Shown here piece after piece: positions 6,712 through 15,351 of a stretch of 64,000 bases of DNA. Origin of the DNA: Pseudomonas borbori. GTDB taxonomy: Bacteria; Pseudomonadota; Gammaproteobacteria; Pseudomonadales; Pseudomonadaceae. Position numbers and translations under genes: made by a program. Under the pieces are notes generated by a model. The model was not told where the DNA came from and searched no databases. It worked only from the letters and a program-made list of their open reading frames with translations. The stretch covers positions 1 to 64,000 of the forward strand of contig NZ_FOWX01000003.1 in the NCBI RefSeq assembly GCF_900115555.1, read 5' to 3'. Each line of letters opens with the position of its first letter. Position 1 is the stretch's first letter.

Positions 6712-7764
6712 ATGAAGGCTTTCGACACAAACACCCTTGGCGGACGAATTGCCGCAGCGCGCAGGGCTCGCAAGCTGACCCAAGCCGACCTCGCGAAGCT
6801 GGCAGGGATTAACCAATCGAGCGTTGCACTTCTGGAGAGCGGGTCGTCCAAGACCTCCCACAACGCCGTAGAGCTCGCACAAGCACTTCAGGTATCTGTC
6901 GAGTGGCTTCTCAATGGAGAAGCCTCAACACTCTCTTCCGATGAAAGCGACTCAAAAGCCCATGACGAAAGGGATGAAGGCATCGCACTGACCACGCAAA
7001 AATCGCTGGACAGCTTTGCTGAACGACTCACATTTCTGCGCGAACAGAACCAGCTCACGCAGGCTCAACTGGCTGCCAAATCAGGCCTTTCTCAAGCCAC
7101 TATTGGTAACCTTGAGACGGGACGCAACAAGGGCACCAAGAAGATCCTTGAACTGGCGAAGGCGCTACATATCACCCCTGAGTGGCTGATCCAGGGTGGC
7201 AACCTCTATGAGGCGAAAGGGGCTTTTCTTCGAAAAGACATGGGGGTCTTGTCCCGTGAAGAACATAACTCCCAGGTAATGAGAGACTTTGCCAGCCGCG
7301 CCATAATCATGCCTGAAGTGAAAGATGAGCCTGCTCCCCATACGCATACGCCCTCTCCCACCCCATCACGAATACTGCCCATCATCACTTGGGTTAATGA
7401 AGCACTGAGCACTCCGAACGAAGCCCACCGAAGCCATGAAACCGAAGGCTGGTTCTTGAGTCCCTTTGACCACAGCCCTGAGGCCTTTTGGATGAAGATC
7501 AGTTTCGATGTAATGGAGCCTGCTTACCTTCATAACGACCTGATCCTGGTTGATCCAACAGTCTCCCCCCAAAACAATGACGATGTGGTGATTCGGGACG
7601 CCAGAGGCATCGCTGGTTTTGGCCGTCTGCGCCAGACGCTGAGTGAACTCTACCTTGAGACATTAAACCCGAAGTACCCCGACAGGATGCACCGTCTAGA
7701 TGAGAGCGTGCTGATCGTCGGTACCGTCACCGGCCTAATCAGACAGCGTCGTGCCATGGCTTAG
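6712..7764 (+). CDS. phage-type repressor with two HTH domains and a degenerate S24/LexA-like C-terminal domain, 350 aa
   Basis: Two XRE helix-turn-helix domains occupy residues 10-69 (GRIAAARRARKLTQADLAKL) and 100-162 (FLREQNQLTQAQLAAKSGL), an unusual tandem arrangement. Residues 225-345 form an S24-like fold ending in a DLILVDP strand. The catalytic serine of CI/LexA (normally in a G-D/N-S-M motif) is valine in FDVMEP (V267), and the lysine expected near GFGRLRQ (302-308) is absent. Self-cleavage after SOS induction is therefore not expected. The ATG at 6712 follows a GAGGA site. The gene probably controls its own promoter, the divergent AcrVA2-like gene and perhaps excision functions. A hairpin at its stop codon separates it from xis-int. 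Confidence 0.85.
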   Translation: MKAFDTNTLGGRIAAARRARKLTQADLAKLAGINQSSVALLESGSSKTSHNAVELAQALQVSVEWLLNGEASTLSSDESDSKAHDERDEGIALTTQKSLDSFAERLTFLREQNQLTQAQLAAKSGLSQATIGNLETGRNKGTKKILELAKALHITPEWLIQGGNLYEAKGAFLRKDMGVLSREEHNSQVMRDFASRAIIMPEVKDEPAPHTHTPSPTPSRILPIITWVNEALSTPNEAHRSHETEGWFLSPFDHSPEAFWMKISFDVMEPAYLHNDLILVDPTVSPQNNDDVVIRDARGIAGFGRLRQTLSELYLETLNPKYPDRMHRLDESVLIVGTVTGLIRQRRAMA

Positions 7765-7782
7765 CCGTGGCACCCTTTTTTT
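7751..7782 (+). terminator. rho-independent terminator overlapping the repressor stop codon
   Basis: GTGCCATGGC (7751-7760), a TTA loop and GCCGTGGCAC (7764-7773) form a 10-bp stem with one G-T pair, followed by CCTTTTTTT. The TAG stop codon of the repressor spans the loop and stem base. It should insulate the excisionase and integrase genes from repressor transcription. Confidence 0.8.
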
Positions 7783-7834
7783 GCCCACCACAACAGCAAT
7801 TGCAATTATTATTGGTAAAACCAGAGGAAGAGCA

Positions 7835-8092
7835 ATGACAGCAGCAGCGAAACAATTCACCGACAACGACACCATTCCACCACCAAGCATTAAGCAGCAG
7901 TTCGCCATTGTCCCCGCTAAATGGGTCAGGCAAGAGCTGCTCTTCCCTGTCTTTGGCATCAGCACGGAGGCTGCTCGCAAGTACCGGGGAAGCGGCCAAT
8001 GGCATGAGGGCAAGCATTGGGATCGAGACCCGGCAAATCGCGTCATCTACAACCGCGAAGCCATCGAGAAATGGATGTCAGGAGCACTGTAA
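7835..8092 (+). CDS. excisionase-like small DNA-binding protein, 85 aa
   Basis: The ATG at 7835 follows an AGAGGAAGAG ribosome-binding site. The pattern WVRQELLFPVFGISTEAARKY, then G-x-W-x-EGKHWDRDP-x-NRVIYNREAIEKWM, is that of the small winged-helix excisionases found directly upstream of tyrosine integrases in Pseudomonas and enterobacterial islands. Its stop codon is two bases from the integrase ATG, so the two are translated from one transcript. The probable role is to bias the integrase towards excision at the tRNA-Ser site. Confidence 0.75.
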   Translation: MTAAAKQFTDNDTIPPPSIKQQFAIVPAKWVRQELLFPVFGISTEAARKYRGSGQWHEGKHWDRDPANRVIYNREAIEKWMSGAL

Positions 8093-8094
8093 CC

Positions 8095-9390
8095 ATGAAA
8101 ATGCCCAAAGGTGTTGAGATCCACAACGGCAGAGTCCGCATCGGCTTCACGCTCAACGGCGAACGCTGTCGTGAAGTGATGCGTGACATGCCGGTCAATG
8201 AGAAAACTATCGCCTATGCCAAGAGCGTTCGCGAGCTGGTGGTCGACGAGATTAAGCGTGGCGTCTTTGACTACCAGCGCCGATTCCCTGACTCCGCAAA
8301 GGTGACTCAGGCTGGCGAGACTGATCAGGCGAAAAGTCCTCTTCCTGCACAACCTAAGGTGGCTATAGCAGCCGTTAAATCGTTAGAGCCCGCCTCCCCC
8401 ACCATGACAGTCAAAGAGGGCGTGATGCTCTGGCTACGCGTGGCAAAGAGCGGAACGGCCTCGACGACTTACCTCAACTACAAATGCAAAGCAGGCCATG
8501 TAATTCGTCACCTTGGCGATAGGCCCATCGACAAGGTGACGATTCAAGATCTCAGGTTGTTTCGCAATCATCTAGTGAAGCCTGAGAACGGTAAGAAAGG
8601 GCTTTCGCCGAAGACGGTCAACGACGTGCTAACCATTGCTCGCGGGGTCTGGGCTGACGCAAAAGCAAACGAACTAATTTCGAGCGATCACATGAAGAGC
8701 ATCCACAACCACAAAGTGAAATACAAAAGCCTGGCAGATCCTTTCACCCGTGAAGAGATCAAACGGATTGAGCAGGCAGACCCTCGGCGGCTTCGTGAAG
8801 CCCGTGTGGTGGTCATGAACTGCTGGATGGGCCTCTCACGCTCAGAATTGATGGCACTGGCCCGAGAGGACGTGGATCTCGATAACAAGCTAATCCATGT
8901 ACGCCGCGCCTACGTGGATGGCATCTACCGTATCCCCAAGGAGGAAAAACGTGAGCGCTTTGTTGAGTTGATCAAACCAGCGGCTGCGCTGATGAAACTC
9001 GTCCTAGAAGACACAGCCGCCTGTAAGCCACAGCACATTGATGTCACCCAGCGCGACAACCTTACCAGCGAGCCGGAGCATGTCACCTTTCTGTTCAGGG
9101 ACTGGGCGACGGAAAATGCCTGGCACCCTGACCACCTGGATGAATGGTTCAAGGAGCACTTGGTCAAGTCTAAGGTGAGCCATCGGGGCATCAACCAATG
9201 CCGCCATACTTATGCGAGCCAGGCCCTATCAAGCCACGTCACGCTGGAGTGGTTGGCTAAGCAACTGGGTCACGCCGACACGACTATGATTAAGAAACAC
9301 TATGCAAAGCTGATCCCGGCTGACACCAAACGGATGGGTCACCATGTGTCTGAGCTGATGGGATTTGGGGAGGATTGGGGCGGGGTATAG
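8095..9390 (+). CDS. tyrosine recombinase integrase of the island, 431 aa
   Basis: The N-terminal 60 residues (GVEIHNGRVRIGFTLNGERC) form the arm-DNA-binding domain of the DUF3596 type. A core-binding SAM-like domain follows (about 104-205), then the catalytic domain (218-410). Catalytic features are R370/H371 in NQCRHTYASQ, H393 in QLGHADTT and the tyrosine nucleophile Y403 in KKHYAKL. The first catalytic Arg, normally in GLR-x-SE, reads GLSRSEL (246-252), so the arginine is displaced by one; I recall the same GLS pattern in relatives. The ATG at 8095 is coupled to the excisionase. The gene points at tRNA-Ser(CGA), the likely attachment site. Confidence 0.92.
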   Translation: MKMPKGVEIHNGRVRIGFTLNGERCREVMRDMPVNEKTIAYAKSVRELVVDEIKRGVFDYQRRFPDSAKVTQAGETDQAKSPLPAQPKVAIAAVKSLEPASPTMTVKEGVMLWLRVAKSGTASTTYLNYKCKAGHVIRHLGDRPIDKVTIQDLRLFRNHLVKPENGKKGLSPKTVNDVLTIARGVWADAKANELISSDHMKSIHNHKVKYKSLADPFTREEIKRIEQADPRRLREARVVVMNCWMGLSRSELMALAREDVDLDNKLIHVRRAYVDGIYRIPKEEKRERFVELIKPAAALMKLVLEDTAACKPQHIDVTQRDNLTSEPEHVTFLFRDWATENAWHPDHLDEWFKEHLVKSKVSHRGINQCRHTYASQALSSHVTLEWLAKQLGHADTTMIKKHYAKLIPADTKRMGHHVSELMGFGEDWGGV

Positions 9391-9408
9391 CGGTCTGGAA
9401 GGACTGGA

Positions 9409-9442
9409 TTTTGCCCCCATTTGCCCCCAATTTTGCCCCCAA
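9409..9442 (+). repeat. three tandem TTTGCCCCCA repeats between int and tRNA-Ser
   Basis: Copies are at 9410-9419, 9420-9429 (one base shorter in the T run) and 9432-9441. They lie between the integrase stop and the tRNA gene, where integrase arm-type sites are found in tRNA-targeting islands. I infer that they are integrase-binding sites of the attachment region. Confidence 0.55.
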
Positions 9443-9469
9443 GCGTTTTTTCACTTTCTCAAAGACAAG

Positions 9470-9506
9470 AAAAAGCCCCGTAACTCATTGAATTACGGGG
9501 CTTTTT
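9470..9506. terminator. bidirectional rho-independent terminator
   Basis: AAAAAGCCCCGTAA (9470-9483) pairs with TTACGGGGCTTTTT (9493-9506). A-tract and T-tract on the two sides allow termination of integrase transcripts from the left and of the tRNA-Ser transcript from the right. Confidence 0.85.
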
Positions 9507-9510
9507 AGTA

Positions 9511-9600
9511 TGGCGGGAAGATAGGGATTTGAACCCTAGGTACCATCGCTGATACAACGGATTTCGAATCCGTCCCGTTCGGCCACTCCGGCATCTTCCC
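9511..9600 (-). tRNA. tRNA-Ser(CGA)
   Basis: A 7-bp acceptor stem (GGGAAGA with TCTTCCC), discriminator G and encoded CCA (9511-9513 on the complement) are present. The anticodon loop carries CGA (in GGATTCGAAATCC), and the long variable arm is typical of tRNA-Ser. The 3' end faces the integrase, so this gene is the probable integration target; the gene itself is intact. Confidence 0.95.
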
Positions 9601-9920
9601 GTGGCGGCGCGCATGATAGCAGTACAAACGCGTTTGGCGAAGCCCAATCGGTAGATTTTTTCGCATGCTTTCAGATGCTTGCGCGGGCGGCTTGGGTGCG
9701 CATGCACTGCAAGCGCCCCGCTCGCTTCGACTGAGGCGGATGTTTGGATAAAGCACCGAGGCGTGGGCAAGACGCCGCATCGGCGGCGTTCGCTATCGAG
9801 GAGCAAAGGCTTCGCGGGCATGGGACTGGGCGTCGCCCCCGCTCCTACCCCCAGCCGTTTGCTGCGCCCCTCAAGCAAAAGAGGCGCCTGAGCGCCTCTA
9901 CTGTGCCGCTCAGCGGTCGA
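9601..9920. other. intergenic region between tRNA-Ser and purC with a REP-like element
   Basis: No gene is seen. Around 9828-9848 lies GCGTCGCCCCCGCTCCTACC, which resembles the Pseudomonas extragenic palindromes containing GTAGGAGCGG. A short hairpin, GAGGCGCCTGAGCGCCTC (9881-9898), lies just after the purC stop and may end its transcript. Confidence 0.5.
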
Positions 9921-10790
9921 TCAGGCGGTCAGCTTGATCAGGGCTTCGCGATATTTGTCAGCGGTTTTCTGCGCGACCTCGGCCGGTACGGCCGGGGCTG
10001 GCGGCTCCTTGTTCCAGCCGGTGGATTCCAGCCAGTCGCGTACGAACTGCTTGTCGAAGCTCGGCGGGTTCTTGCCCTCGACGTAGCTGTCGGCTGGCCA
10101 GAAGCGGCTGGAATCGGGGGTCAGCACTTCGTCCATCAGGGTCAGGGTGCCGTTTTCGTCCAGGCCGAATTCGAACTTGGTGTCGGCGATGATGATGCCG
10201 CGGGTGGCGGCGTATTCGACGGCGGCGCTGTACAGGGCGATGGCGGTGTCACGCACCTGGGCGGCCAGTTCGGCACCGATGATGGCTTCGCACTGCTCGA
10301 AGGAGATGTTCTCGTCGTGGTCGCCGACGGCGGCCTTGGTCGAGGGGGTGAAGATCGGCTGTGGCAGCTTGGAGGCTTCCTGCAACCCGGCGGGCAGCTG
10401 GATGCCACAGACGCTGCCGCTGTTCTGGTATTCCTTCCAGCCGGAGCCGACGATGTAGCCGCGCACTATGGCTTCCACGGCAACCGGCTTGAGGCGTTTG
10501 GCGACCACGGCGCGGCCTTCCACCAGCGGCAGTTCGGCGGCCGGCACCACATCCTCGACCTGGTCGCCGGTGAAGTGGTTGGGCACCAGGTGCGCCAGTT
10601 TGGCGAACCAGAAGTTGGAAATCGCGGTGAGGATCTTGCCCTTGTCCGGGATCGGCTCGGCGAGGATCACGTCGAAGGCCGAGAGACGGTCGGTGGCGAC
10701 CATCAGCATGCGCTTGTCGTCGATTTCGTAGAGGTCGCGGACTTTGCCCGAGTAGATTTTCTTCAGGCTCAGGGTCGCAGGAGTGGTCAT
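9921..10790 (-). CDS. purC: phosphoribosylaminoimidazole-succinocarboxamide synthase (SAICAR synthetase), long form, 289 aa
   Basis: The enzyme joins aspartate to CAIR in de novo purine synthesis. The start is [20 protein letters not shown] at 10790; upstream codons up to 10856 lack a ribosome-binding site and overlap a hairpin. Diagnostic motifs are [34 protein letters not shown] and [15 protein letters not shown]. At 289 aa it is the long form I associate with Betaproteobacteria and fungi, not the short 236-aa PurC of Pseudomonas. The position after dapA and bamC is nevertheless where Pseudomonas keeps purC. Codon use is like its neighbours. Confidence 0.93.
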   Translation of the reverse strand: MTTPATLSLKKIYSGKVRDLYEIDDKRMLMVATDRLSAFDVILAEPIPDKGKILTAISNFWFAKLAHLVPNHFTGDQVEDVVPAAELPLVEGRAVVAKRLKPVAVEAIVRGYIVGSGWKEYQNSGSVCGIQLPAGLQEASKLPQPIFTPSTKAAVGDHDENISFEQCEAIIGAELAAQVRDTAIALYSAAVEYAATRGIIIADTKFEFGLDENGTLTLMDEVLTPDSSRFWPADSYVEGKNPPSFDKQFVRDWLESTGWNKEPPAPAVPAEVAQKTADKYREALIKLTA

Positions 10791-10820
10791 ATCGGGATTT
10801 CCGCCTTTAGCAAACGAAAC

Positions 10821-10845
10821 AGGCGAAACCCGCCGGGTTTCGCCT
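10821..10845 (-). terminator. hairpin between bamC and purC
   Basis: AGGCGAAACCC and GGGTTTCGCCT form a perfect 11-bp stem with a 3-base loop. On the minus strand it is followed by a moderately T-rich run (TGTTTCGTTT). It may partly terminate or stabilise the dapA-bamC transcript ahead of purC. Confidence 0.5.
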
Positions 10846-10874
10846 ATTGGTATCACGGCTGTGCATACAGCCGA

Positions 10875-11981
10875 TTAGCCGAGATTTTCCTGGATCAGGC
10901 CGAGGATGCGCCGTGCCACATCGGCCGGGGCAATGGTATTCAGGTCTTTTTCCACGGTGACCTGGACGCTGTCGCCCACCGGTGTCAGGCGCACCTGGTA
11001 ACGCTCGGCGCGCGCCTCGATTTCTTCCTTGTCCGGCTTGCCACCGAACAGGCCGGCGAAGAAGCCCGGCTCTTCGTCCTTGTTCTGCGCGCCTTCGGCC
11101 AGGTTGATGTAGTACACACCTAGGCTGCGGTTGAGGTCGTCGATGCGCACATCGGCCATTTCCAGGGAGCGACCGACACCAGACCAGGCACGATCGAAAT
11201 CGGCACCGAGATTCAATACCGGGTTGCCGTTGCCGTCTTCCGACAGGCTGACGCGGCTCGGCGCATCGAAGTCGCGGGCGGCCAGCAGCGATACGGAACC
11301 GCCCTGCTCGGCACTGCGCGCCAGGCTCACGAGCATGGCGTCGAGCAGCGCGGCATCCAGGCTGGAGTTGGCGCTGCGCGTAGTGAAAGCGACCTCGGCC
11401 GTGCTGCCCGCAGCACGCTCGGCGCTGACCACGAAGATCTCGCTGGTATTGCGCTGCACGCCCGGCTCGATACGCACGCGCACGCGGGTTTCGCTATCCG
11501 CCGTCACGCCCGACAGGCTACGCGCCACGGACGCGGGCAACGCGTCGAAACGCTGCCAATCGGTGCTGAACTCACCCGTTTGCGGACGCTCGTCGACAAC
11601 GCGAAAACCGTTGTCATCGAAGAATTGACGGGCAATCGGCCAGACTTCGGCGGGCACGCGCTGGGCGACCAGCCAACGCGATTCGCCGCTTTTCTGCAGG
11701 CTGAACTCGCTGGCATCGGCACGCACGGCCAGCGCCTGCGGACGCGGAACTTCGTATTCACCCTCGACCGTGCTGCTGGCAACCTGCTGCGGCACCGGCA
11801 ACAAGGGGTCGAGGCGTTTGGCCTCGACGTTCGCCGGCAGCTGCATGGGCGCGGTTTGCCGAGCGTCGAGGTAATCGCTGCCGCGATCGCGGAAATAGCC
11901 GTCTTCACCATAGATCCAGCCACAACCGCTGGCGCTGGAGATGATCAGAGCAAGTGCGGAGAGTCCGCCCAGTCGCTTCAT
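10875..11981 (-). CDS. bamC: outer membrane assembly lipoprotein BamC, 368 aa
   Basis: A lipoprotein signal ends in SSASGC with the lipidated cysteine at C20. The protein is the NlpB/DapX type, an accessory lipoprotein of the BAM complex that inserts beta-barrel proteins into the outer membrane. A flexible N-terminal segment is followed by two helix-grip domains (about 100-215 and 250-365). It lies 17 bases after dapA, the usual arrangement in gammaproteobacteria, and is probably co-transcribed with it. Confidence 0.9.
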   Translation of the reverse strand: MKRLGGLSALALIISSASGCGWIYGEDGYFRDRGSDYLDARQTAPMQLPANVEAKRLDPLLPVPQQVASSTVEGEYEVPRPQALAVRADASEFSLQKSGESRWLVAQRVPAEVWPIARQFFDDNGFRVVDERPQTGEFSTDWQRFDALPASVARSLSGVTADSETRVRVRIEPGVQRNTSEIFVVSAERAAGSTAEVAFTTRSANSSLDAALLDAMLVSLARSAEQGGSVSLLAARDFDAPSRVSLSEDGNGNPVLNLGADFDRAWSGVGRSLEMADVRIDDLNRSLGVYYINLAEGAQNKDEEPGFFAGLFGGKPDKEEIEARAERYQVRLTPVGDSVQVTVEKDLNTIAPADVARRILGLIQENLG

Positions 11982-11998
11982 GCGTAGTATTTCCTCGA

Positions 11999-12877
11999 TT
12001 AAACCAATACACCGGTCTGGCGCAGGGCCTGACGCAGCGGTTCATGACAACGCGGGCTGAGCCAGGTCAGCGGCAGGCGGATACCATCCGGCATCATGCC
12101 CATTTCATGCAGGGCGAACTTCACCGGAATCGGGTTGGACTCGATAAACAGCGCCTGGTGCAGCGGCATCAGACGATCGTTGATGGCCCGCGCGGTAACG
12201 GCGTCGCCAGCCATGGCGGCGGCGCACATTTCGGCCATGGCGCGCGGCGCGACGTTGGCGGTCACCGAGATATTGCCCTTGCCGCCAATCAGCATGAGTT
12301 CGACGGCGGTAGCGTCATCGCCGGAATACACCAGGAAATCCTTGCTCACCCGATCCAGGACTTCCTGACCGCGCTGCAGGTCGCCGGTGGCTTCCTTGAT
12401 GCCGATAATGTTGGCGATCTTCGACAGGCGTTCGACCGTTTCCGGCAGCATGTCGCACACGGTGCGACCCGGCACGTTGTAGAGAATCTGCGGAATGGCC
12501 ACCGACTCGGCGATGTGCCGGAAGTGCAGGTACAGACCTTCCTGGGTCGGCTTGTTGTAATAGGGCGTGACCAGCAGACAGGCATCGGCGCCCACATCCT
12601 TGGCCGCGCGCGTCAGTTCGACCGACTCGCGCGTGGAGTTGCCGCCCGTACCGGCGATCACCGGGATGCGTCCGGCGACCTGATCGACCACCCGTCGGAT
12701 CACTTCGATATGTTCGGACACTTCCAACGTGGCCGACTCGCCGGTGGTCCCGACCGCGACGATGGCGTTGGTGCCCTCTTGCAGGTGGAAATCCACCAGT
12801 TTGCTCAGGCTGTCCCAATCGAGACCACCTTGAGCATCCATGGGCGTGACCAGTGCCACCATACTGCCCGCAATCAT
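11999..12877 (-). CDS. dapA: 4-hydroxy-tetrahydrodipicolinate synthase, 292 aa
   Basis: The enzyme condenses pyruvate and aspartate semialdehyde in lysine and diaminopimelate synthesis. The ATG at 12877 ([14 protein letters not shown]) is the standard start. Visible motifs are [10 protein letters not shown] (substrate binding), ILYNVPGRT with the catalytic Tyr, and [10 protein letters not shown] with the Schiff-base Lys. Length is normal for the family. It is divergent from gcvR across about 215 bases. Confidence 0.96.
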   Translation of the reverse strand: MIAGSMVALVTPMDAQGGLDWDSLSKLVDFHLQEGTNAIVAVGTTGESATLEVSEHIEVIRRVVDQVAGRIPVIAGTGGNSTRESVELTRAAKDVGADACLLVTPYYNKPTQEGLYLHFRHIAESVAIPQILYNVPGRTVCDMLPETVERLSKIANIIGIKEATGDLQRGQEVLDRVSKDFLVYSGDDATAVELMLIGGKGNISVTANVAPRAMAEMCAAAMAGDAVTARAINDRLMPLHQALFIESNPIPVKFALHEMGMMPDGIRLPLTWLSPRCHEPLRQALRQTGVLV

Positions 12878-13092
12878 GCAACCGCTCCTGCCGGAAAAAG
12901 AGAGCGGTAATGGTACTGGCGCCACCCACCTTGTACAAGCGAAGGAAAAGGCCGATTGGCAAGCGCAGTAACTGTATAAGCGACCCGCTATTCCTTTCAT
13001 CGAGCATTCCCCTGAGCGGCGCTTTTCGCTACCCTTCCGGCTTTGCTCGGTACCCGTTGTGGGCCGGGCGTTCATCGCTCTAGGAATGCTGC

Positions 13093-13650
13093 ATGTCCAC
13101 CCCCCCAGTTCGCGAACAATTCCTCGTCATCAGTGCACTCGGCCCCAATGCCATGGAGCTGACCAATGTGCTGTGCCGCACCAGCAATGAAAATCGCTGC
13201 GCCGTGATCAGCACCCGCCTGAGCCGCCATGGCGAGTTCAGCGCCCTGGTGCTGCAGGTCTCCGGCAGTTGGGACGCCCTGGCGCGCCTGGAGTCGAGCC
13301 TGCCGGCCCTGGCCAAGAAGCACGGTTTTACGGTCAACGTGACGCGCAGTGCGGCGGCGGAAAATCGCCCCCAGGCCCTGCCGTACGTGGCATACGTCAG
13401 TTCGGCGTACCGTCCGGACATCCTCAATGAGCTGTGTCAGTTTTTCATCGATCACAACGTCGAACTGGAAAGCCTGACCTGCGATACCTACCTGGCTCCG
13501 CAGACCGGCGGCACCATGCTCAATGCGACCCTGACCGTAACGCTGCCGGCGGGCACCCAGATCAGCTGGCTGCGTGATCAGTTCCTCGACTTCTCCGATG
13601 CCCTGAACCTCGATGCCCTGATCGAGCCCTGGCGCCCACAGAACCCGTAA
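13093..13650 (+). CDS. gcvR: glycine cleavage system regulatory protein GcvR-like, 185 aa
   Basis: Two ACT domains (about residues 8-80 and 94-170) make up the protein, with the first starting [20 protein letters not shown]. In E. coli GcvR binds GcvA and modulates the glycine-cleavage operon in response to glycine. Position between dapA and bcp is conserved in Pseudomonas. The stop codon is nine bases from the bcp start, so the two are probably one operon. Confidence 0.85.
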   Translation: MSTPPVREQFLVISALGPNAMELTNVLCRTSNENRCAVISTRLSRHGEFSALVLQVSGSWDALARLESSLPALAKKHGFTVNVTRSAAAENRPQALPYVAYVSSAYRPDILNELCQFFIDHNVELESLTCDTYLAPQTGGTMLNATLTVTLPAGTQISWLRDQFLDFSDALNLDALIEPWRPQNP

Positions 13651-13659
13651 GGAAACCCC

Positions 13660-14133
13660 ATGGCCGTAGCACTCGACTCCCCGGTCGCCGATTTCCAGGC
13701 CCAGGCCACCAGTGGTCAGCAGGTTCAGCTGTCGGCCCTGCAAGGCCAGCAGTTGGTGATCTACTTCTATCCGAAAGACAGCACCCCGGGCTGCACCACC
13801 GAAGGCCAGGGCTTTCGCGATCACTACCCGGCCTTCCAGGCCGCCAACACCCTGGTCTTCGGCGTATCGCGGGACAGCCTCAAGTCCCACGAGAACTTCA
13901 AGTGCAAGCAGGAGTTCCCCTTCGAGCTGATCTCGGACAAGGATGAAGCGCTCTGCCAGCTGTTCGACGTGATCAAGCTGAAGAAGCTCTACGGCAAGGA
14001 ATACCTGGGCGTCGACCGCAGCACCTTCCTGCTCGACAAACACGGCGTGCTACGCAAGGAATGGCGCGGGGTGAAAGTGCCGGGCCATGTCGAGGCCGTG
14101 TTGGCCGCGGCGCAGGATCTGCACAACGCCTGA
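13660..14133 (+). CDS. bcp: thiol peroxidase of the Bcp/PrxQ type, 157 aa
   Basis: A thioredoxin-fold peroxiredoxin that reduces hydroperoxides. The peroxidatic cysteine is C45 in YPKDSTPGCTTEG. The second cysteine five residues later, present in E. coli Bcp, is replaced by Glu, so it would act as a 1-Cys type or use another cysteine (for example in FKCKQEF or ALCQLF). The short spacing after gcvR suggests co-transcription. A strong terminator follows. Confidence 0.92.
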   Translation: MAVALDSPVADFQAQATSGQQVQLSALQGQQLVIYFYPKDSTPGCTTEGQGFRDHYPAFQAANTLVFGVSRDSLKSHENFKCKQEFPFELISDKDEALCQLFDVIKLKKLYGKEYLGVDRSTFLLDKHGVLRKEWRGVKVPGHVEAVLAAAQDLHNA

Positions 14134-14146
14134 AGCTGTACCGACG

Positions 14147-14187
14147 AAAAGGCCGCTTGCCGGGACTTCCCGCAAGCGGCCTTTTTT
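14147..14187. terminator. rho-independent terminator after bcp
   Basis: AAAAGGCCGCTTGC pairs with GCAAGCGGCCTTTTTT around a short loop (14161-14171). It lies between the convergent bcp and perM-like genes and can serve both strands. Confidence 0.88.
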
Positions 14188-14243
14188 GTCTGGGCCTGAC
14201 CCCGTTATCGCCCGACTGCGACCATCAACCAGGCAGCTTGTCC

Positions 14244-15311
14244 TTACTCGCCCTGCAACGCCAACTCCCGGCGCGGCCAGGCGTTGAGCACGGCCTTGAA
14301 CAAGGTGGCCAGGGGAATGGCGAAGAACACCCCCCAGAAGCCCCACAGACCACCGAACAGCAAGACCGCGCAGATGATCGCCACCGGGTGCAGGTTGACT
14401 GCCTCGGAGAACAGCAGCGGCACCAGCACGTTGCCATCCAGCGCCTGGATCACCCCATAGACCACCATCAAATAGAGAAACTGATCGCCAAAGCCCCACT
14501 GGAACAGGCCGATCAGCGCCACCGGCACCGTCACCACCACCGCGCCGATGTAGGGCACCACCACCGACAGCCCCACCAGCAACGCCAGCAGCGCCGCATA
14601 GTTGAGCCCCAGCGCGGCGAAGGCGATGTAGGTGACCACGCCGCAGATGATGATCTCGATGAACTTGCCGCGAATGTAGTTGGCGATCTGCTGGTTCATT
14701 TCCTGGGCCACCTGGGTGATCAGGGCGCGCTCGCGCGGCAGGTAGCCGCGAAACCAGGCGCCGATCACCTCTCGATCCTTGAGAAAGAAAAACACCAGGA
14801 TCGGCACCAGCACCAGGTAGATCATGATACTGACCAGCAGCGGCAGGCTGGACAGGGAGAACGACAGCGCCCACTGGCCGAACTTGCCGGCCTCGCCGCT
14901 GATCGCCTCGGTCAACTGCAACACCTGGGCATCGCTGATCAGGTTCGGGTAACGCTCCGGCAACAGCAGGAACAGCGCCTGCCATTCCCCGAGCATGCGC
15001 GGCAGCTCGTTGAACAGGGTGCTCAGCTGGCGCCACAGCAGCGGCATCAGCACCAGCAGGAACAAGCCGAGCGCACTCATGAACAGCAGGAACACCAGCG
15101 ACACCGCCACTATCTGCGGCAGGTGCAAACGCTCCAGGGCATTGACCAGCCCCTGCATGAGAAACGCCAGCACCAATCCGGCCAGCACCGGCGCCAGCAT
15201 GCCGCCTAGGGTCAGAACGGCGGCAAAACCGAGCACCAACAGCACCGCCAGGACCACCGCCTGCTCATCGGAGAAGTAGCGGTGCATCCAGTCGCGCAAC
15301 ACCTTAATCAT
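14244..15311 (-). CDS. perM: AI-2E/PerM-family membrane permease, 355 aa
   Basis: About eight transmembrane helices occur in the arrangement of the UPF0118 (AI-2E transporter) family: helices near 20-70, a long central loop, then helices from about 155 on, with conserved PYIGAVVVTVPVAL and a GNVLVPLLFSEAVNLHPV segment. Family members export autoinducer-2 or act as ion antiporters; the substrate here is unknown. I prefer the ATG at 15311 (MIKVLRDW), six bases after AGGGA, over the ATG at 15317. The order next to bcp is conserved in Pseudomonas. Confidence 0.88.
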   Translation of the reverse strand: MIKVLRDWMHRYFSDEQAVVLAVLLVLGFAAVLTLGGMLAPVLAGLVLAFLMQGLVNALERLHLPQIVAVSLVFLLFMSALGLFLLVLMPLLWRQLSTLFNELPRMLGEWQALFLLLPERYPNLISDAQVLQLTEAISGEAGKFGQWALSFSLSSLPLLVSIMIYLVLVPILVFFFLKDREVIGAWFRGYLPRERALITQVAQEMNQQIANYIRGKFIEIIICGVVTYIAFAALGLNYAALLALLVGLSVVVPYIGAVVVTVPVALIGLFQWGFGDQFLYLMVVYGVIQALDGNVLVPLLFSEAVNLHPVAIICAVLLFGGLWGFWGVFFAIPLATLFKAVLNAWPRRELALQGE

Positions 15312-15351
15312 CAACATTCCCTAGATCGAAACAGCCCACGCAGGACGCGTA

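Noticed and set aside
9744-11123. 459-codon plus-strand frame opposite purC and bamC
   Set aside because: Antisense shadow created by GC-rich third positions; no domain.
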